Origin: Flectonema sp. DT1601
Lineage: Eukaryota > Euglenozoa > Diplonemea > Diplonemida > Diplonemidae
Assembly: GCA_964019425.1 (NCBI GenBank)
Contig: OZ025797.1
Coordinates: forward strand, 1,214,277-1,278,276
DNA length: 64,000 nt
Direction of reading: 5' to 3'
Shown: in pieces, positions 61,166 to 64,000 of the stretch
Layout of the letters: each line of letters begins with the position of its first letter
How positions within the stretch are numbered: the first letter of the stretch is position 1
Notes under the pieces: generated by a model
Databases searched by the model: none
Seen by the model: the letters and a program-made list of their open reading frames with translations, nothing else
What the model was told of the DNA's origin: nothing
Program-made: the position numbers and the translations under genes

Positions 61166-64000
61166 AAACGTGAAGTGTTTCTTTTTTTACAATAAACTCA
61201 TATTCTAACTTATTTGAAGATTGGCGTTTCCAGCCGTCTCTCGAACTGCCTGCCTCGTGCGAGCGGTTCTGACTCTCTCTTGTACCCCCGCGAGTTTTCC
61301 TGGAGCTCAGCCTCCTTTGAAAAATAAGAACCAACCCCCTCCCTCCTTCCCAGCTTGGTTTTATTTTATTTTGTGTTTGCGAATTATCTAAAGTAGGATT
61401 GCTGGTGCATTCGTACGACTTCCTCATTCTCTCGAGTTGGAAATAAAAATAAGTACAAAGAAAAAAAAAAACCCCCAAATATAACCCAAACCCATAGTGA
61501 ATAACGAGGAGAGATGGTAGCGAGGGAATCATATCCGAGCCCCGTTTTAAGTAATTGAATAACTCGATTCCGTACTTGCACTGAATGACAACACAGAAAC
61601 AAGTCACACGCGGATTGTTTACCAATACTAACATTACTCAACAGTATCATGACTATCGTTTATTTAGTTAACTCTGGTACAAGACGGATATTTATTTCTT
61701 CATAAGCATACTCAAAACATTAAATCCTTCCCTTCTTCCCAGCCTGGTTTTATTTTATTTTGTGTTTGCGAATTATCTTTCAAAAGTGTGAGAACTCATT
61801 ACGTGAATCTAAAGTAGGATTGCTGGTGCATTCGTACGACTTTTTCATTCTGCTCGTTGGATCTTCTTTCTTTGTATAATTATCGACATGATAATCTTTT
61901 CGGATATGTTTTTATTGTATTCGAGTAAGAGTGTTGATGAATTGAACAACAAGTCAACAACCAGTAGAACCAACAGTCTATTGTACGAACACTAATACAG
62001 TCATTCCTTTTACTAAACAGGTCTTCTCTGTTTACTGAATGTGAGGATTACTTCACATCATTCATCTCATATTCTAACTTGTTTGAAGATTGGCGTTTCC
62101 AGCCGTCTCTCGAACTGCCTGCCTCGTGCGAGCGGTTCTGACTCTCTCTTGTACCTCCCCCGTGAGCTTTCCTCTGGAGCTCGGCTTCCTTTGAGAATAA
62201 GCACCAGCTCCCTCCCTTCTTCCCAGCTTGGTTTTATTTTATTTTGTGTTTGCGAATTATCTTTCAAAAGTGTAAGAACTCATTACGTGAATCTAAAGTA
62301 GGATTGCTGGTGCATTCGTACGACTTTTTTCATTCTCTTGAGCTCGTTGGATCTTCTCTCTTTGTTGTTGTACATTGTTCTGCCATTTGGGGTTTGGTCC
62401 CATTTTATTTTGTTGAAAAGAAAGAAAAAAAACGAGTGCAAGAAACAAAGTGCGTGTTTTCTTTCCCTTTAACTATTATAATAAAAGTCATATTCTAACT
62501 ACAAGATTTTTAGAAAAAAAACATAAAAAAAAAAACAAAGCAGGGGGGATCCTCCCTGTGCCATCGTTTAAAAAGAAATTTAAAAAAAGAAATCCTGCTC
62601 TCCAGCAAACACAATAATACAAGATAAGAAAACCAATTTTTCGGATCCCAGAGCTGCGAAAAACAAAAAAAAGCTCGACGTCTGCGTGCCCCAGAGACTA
62701 ACTGTGCAGATGACTCCCTCCCATTCTACCGAACAGGTCTTCTCTGTTTACTGAATGTGAGGATTACTTCACATCATTCATGTCTTCAAACAGATGAAGA
62801 GAAGTAGTGTGTTTCCATCTTATTTCCCCCAAGTAATAGTAAAGATTAGTGAAGTGTTTCTTTTTTTACAACAAACTCGTATTCTAACCTGTTTGAAGAT
62901 TGGCGTTTCCAGCCGTCTCTCGAACTGCCTGCCTCGTGCGAGCGGTTCTTACTCTCTCTTGTACCTCTAATAAGCACTAACCCCCTCCCTTCTTCCCAGC
63001 TTGGTTTTATTTTATTTTGTGTTTGCGAATTATCTTTCAAAAGTGTGAGAACTCATTACGTGAATCTAAAGTAGGATTGCTGGTGCATTCGTACGACTTT
63101 TTCATTCTCTTGAGCTCGTTGGATCTTCTCTCTTTGTTGTTGTACATTGTACCGCCATTTGGGGTTTGGTCTCATTTTATTTTGTTGAAAAGAAAGAAAA
63201 AAAACGAGTGCAAGAAACAAAGTGCGTGTTTTCTTTCCCTTTAACTATTATAATAAAAGTCATATTCTAACTACAAGATTTTTAGAAAAAAAACATAAAA
63301 AAAAAAACAAGGCAGGGGGGATCCTCCCTGTGCTATCGTTTAAAAAGAAATTTAAAAAAAGAAATTCTGCTCTCCAGCAAACACAAAAAATACAAGATAA
63401 GAAAACCGAATTTTCGGATCCCACAACACAAGAAAAAGATGAAACACATCGAGCTGCGAAAAACAAAAAAAAGCTCGACATCTGCGTGTCCCAGAGACAA
63501 ACTGCAGATGACTCTCTCCCTCTTGCTTTTCCCCATTCTATTTTACCGTACAGCAACAGTTGTAAAGCTGGAGAAAGACGACGACTTTTATTTTATGCAC
63601 GCGAAAGATCCCAACAGAGAGTGGATCGAGAGCAAAAGTGCACCGCCTCCCTCGAAAAGAAAAAGCCTTAAAAAAAAGAAAAAGAAATGTATTTTCAAAT
63701 TGATTTGCTTGATTGCAAAAGACAGTCGTCCCTCCAGCTCTTCGGGTCTTCCCTGTTGCTGTATGTCGAGACAGCGATCAGAGTCAGAAGAGGAAAGAAA
63801 AGAAAAGACAACAATAAAAATAAAACTAATGAATGGAGTAACTAATGCACTCCAAAATAAAATATCCCAAAAGAGAAACATCCTCGTAGAGCACAAGTAG
63901 TAACACAACAATCAACTTATTATTCAAAACAGTGAGAGGAAATAGAAACATGTTTCATTGGCAAAGGGACATCTCATGGGAAGCAGAGGTTCTGATTTTA
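61166..64000. repeat. Nested tandem modules, third set, running off the right edge
   Basis: Long-form start 61166-61860, join segment 61861-62065, partial module 62066-62850, short form 62851-63510, and the end segment 63500-64000. The order differs from the first set because of local duplications and deletions, so the array is still rearranging. Confidence 0.8.

Noticed and set aside
1-64000. CRISPR arrays, rRNA genes and bacterial operons
   Set aside because: None seen; the introns, RPS11 and tRNA structure are eukaryotic.

Overview
The window is nuclear DNA of a eukaryote, probably a flagellated protist. Host genes have short GT-AG introns (52-107 bp where measurable; one of 222 bp), the standard stop codons, and AT-rich spacers full of long poly(T) and poly(A) runs. 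Products include ribosomal protein S11, a mitochondrial acyl carrier protein and an LRR/IQ coiled-coil protein of the LRRIQ1 (ciliary) type. I cannot name the lineage. Two things point, as inference only, to spliced-leader trans-splicing such as that of Euglenozoa: every confident host gene from 1.9 to 60 kb is on the + strand, and every one has an AG acceptor-like site, usually behind a pyrimidine-rich stretch, 10-64 nt before its ATG with no visible upstream coding exon.

Layout. 0-9.1 kb: end of an unknown gene, a two-exon LRRIQ1-like gene, then three tandem RPS11 genes with almost identical exons. 9.9-11.6 kb: an internally deleted piggyBac transposon (a second, shorter, inverted copy is at 49.6-51.1 kb). 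12.3 kb: a tRNA-Ser(GCT) gene on the minus strand. 12.4-28.1 kb: three head-to-tail non-LTR retrotransposons (LINEs with APE endonuclease, RT and RNase H): A is 5'-truncated, B looks intact, C is full length with one small deletion in ORF2. 28.4-31.1 kb: older LINE pieces of a second family on the minus strand, plus a short fragment of the A/B/C family.

31.2-49.0 kb holds single-copy host genes: a kelch propeller protein, a C2HC zinc-finger protein, a degenerate acireductone-dioxygenase-like cupin, a short-chain dehydrogenase, two multi-span membrane proteins, a coiled-coil protein, mitochondrial ACP and a polyglutamine/RS-rich protein. The spacers at 36.6-38.6 and 39.7-43.5 kb hold no gene I can support.

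51.3-64.0 kb is a large tandem repeat (about 8 kb period with nested ~4 kb and ~1.2 kb modules) that runs off the right edge. Each unit carries one gene for a Cys-rich protein with a T5orf172-type GIY-YIG nuclease domain. The DNA just 3' of the two genes is about 97% identical by eye, but the coding regions differ strongly outside the nuclease core. This looks like a variable-cassette arrangement and is the most unusual feature of the window, with the acceptor-site pattern and the tandem LINE array next.
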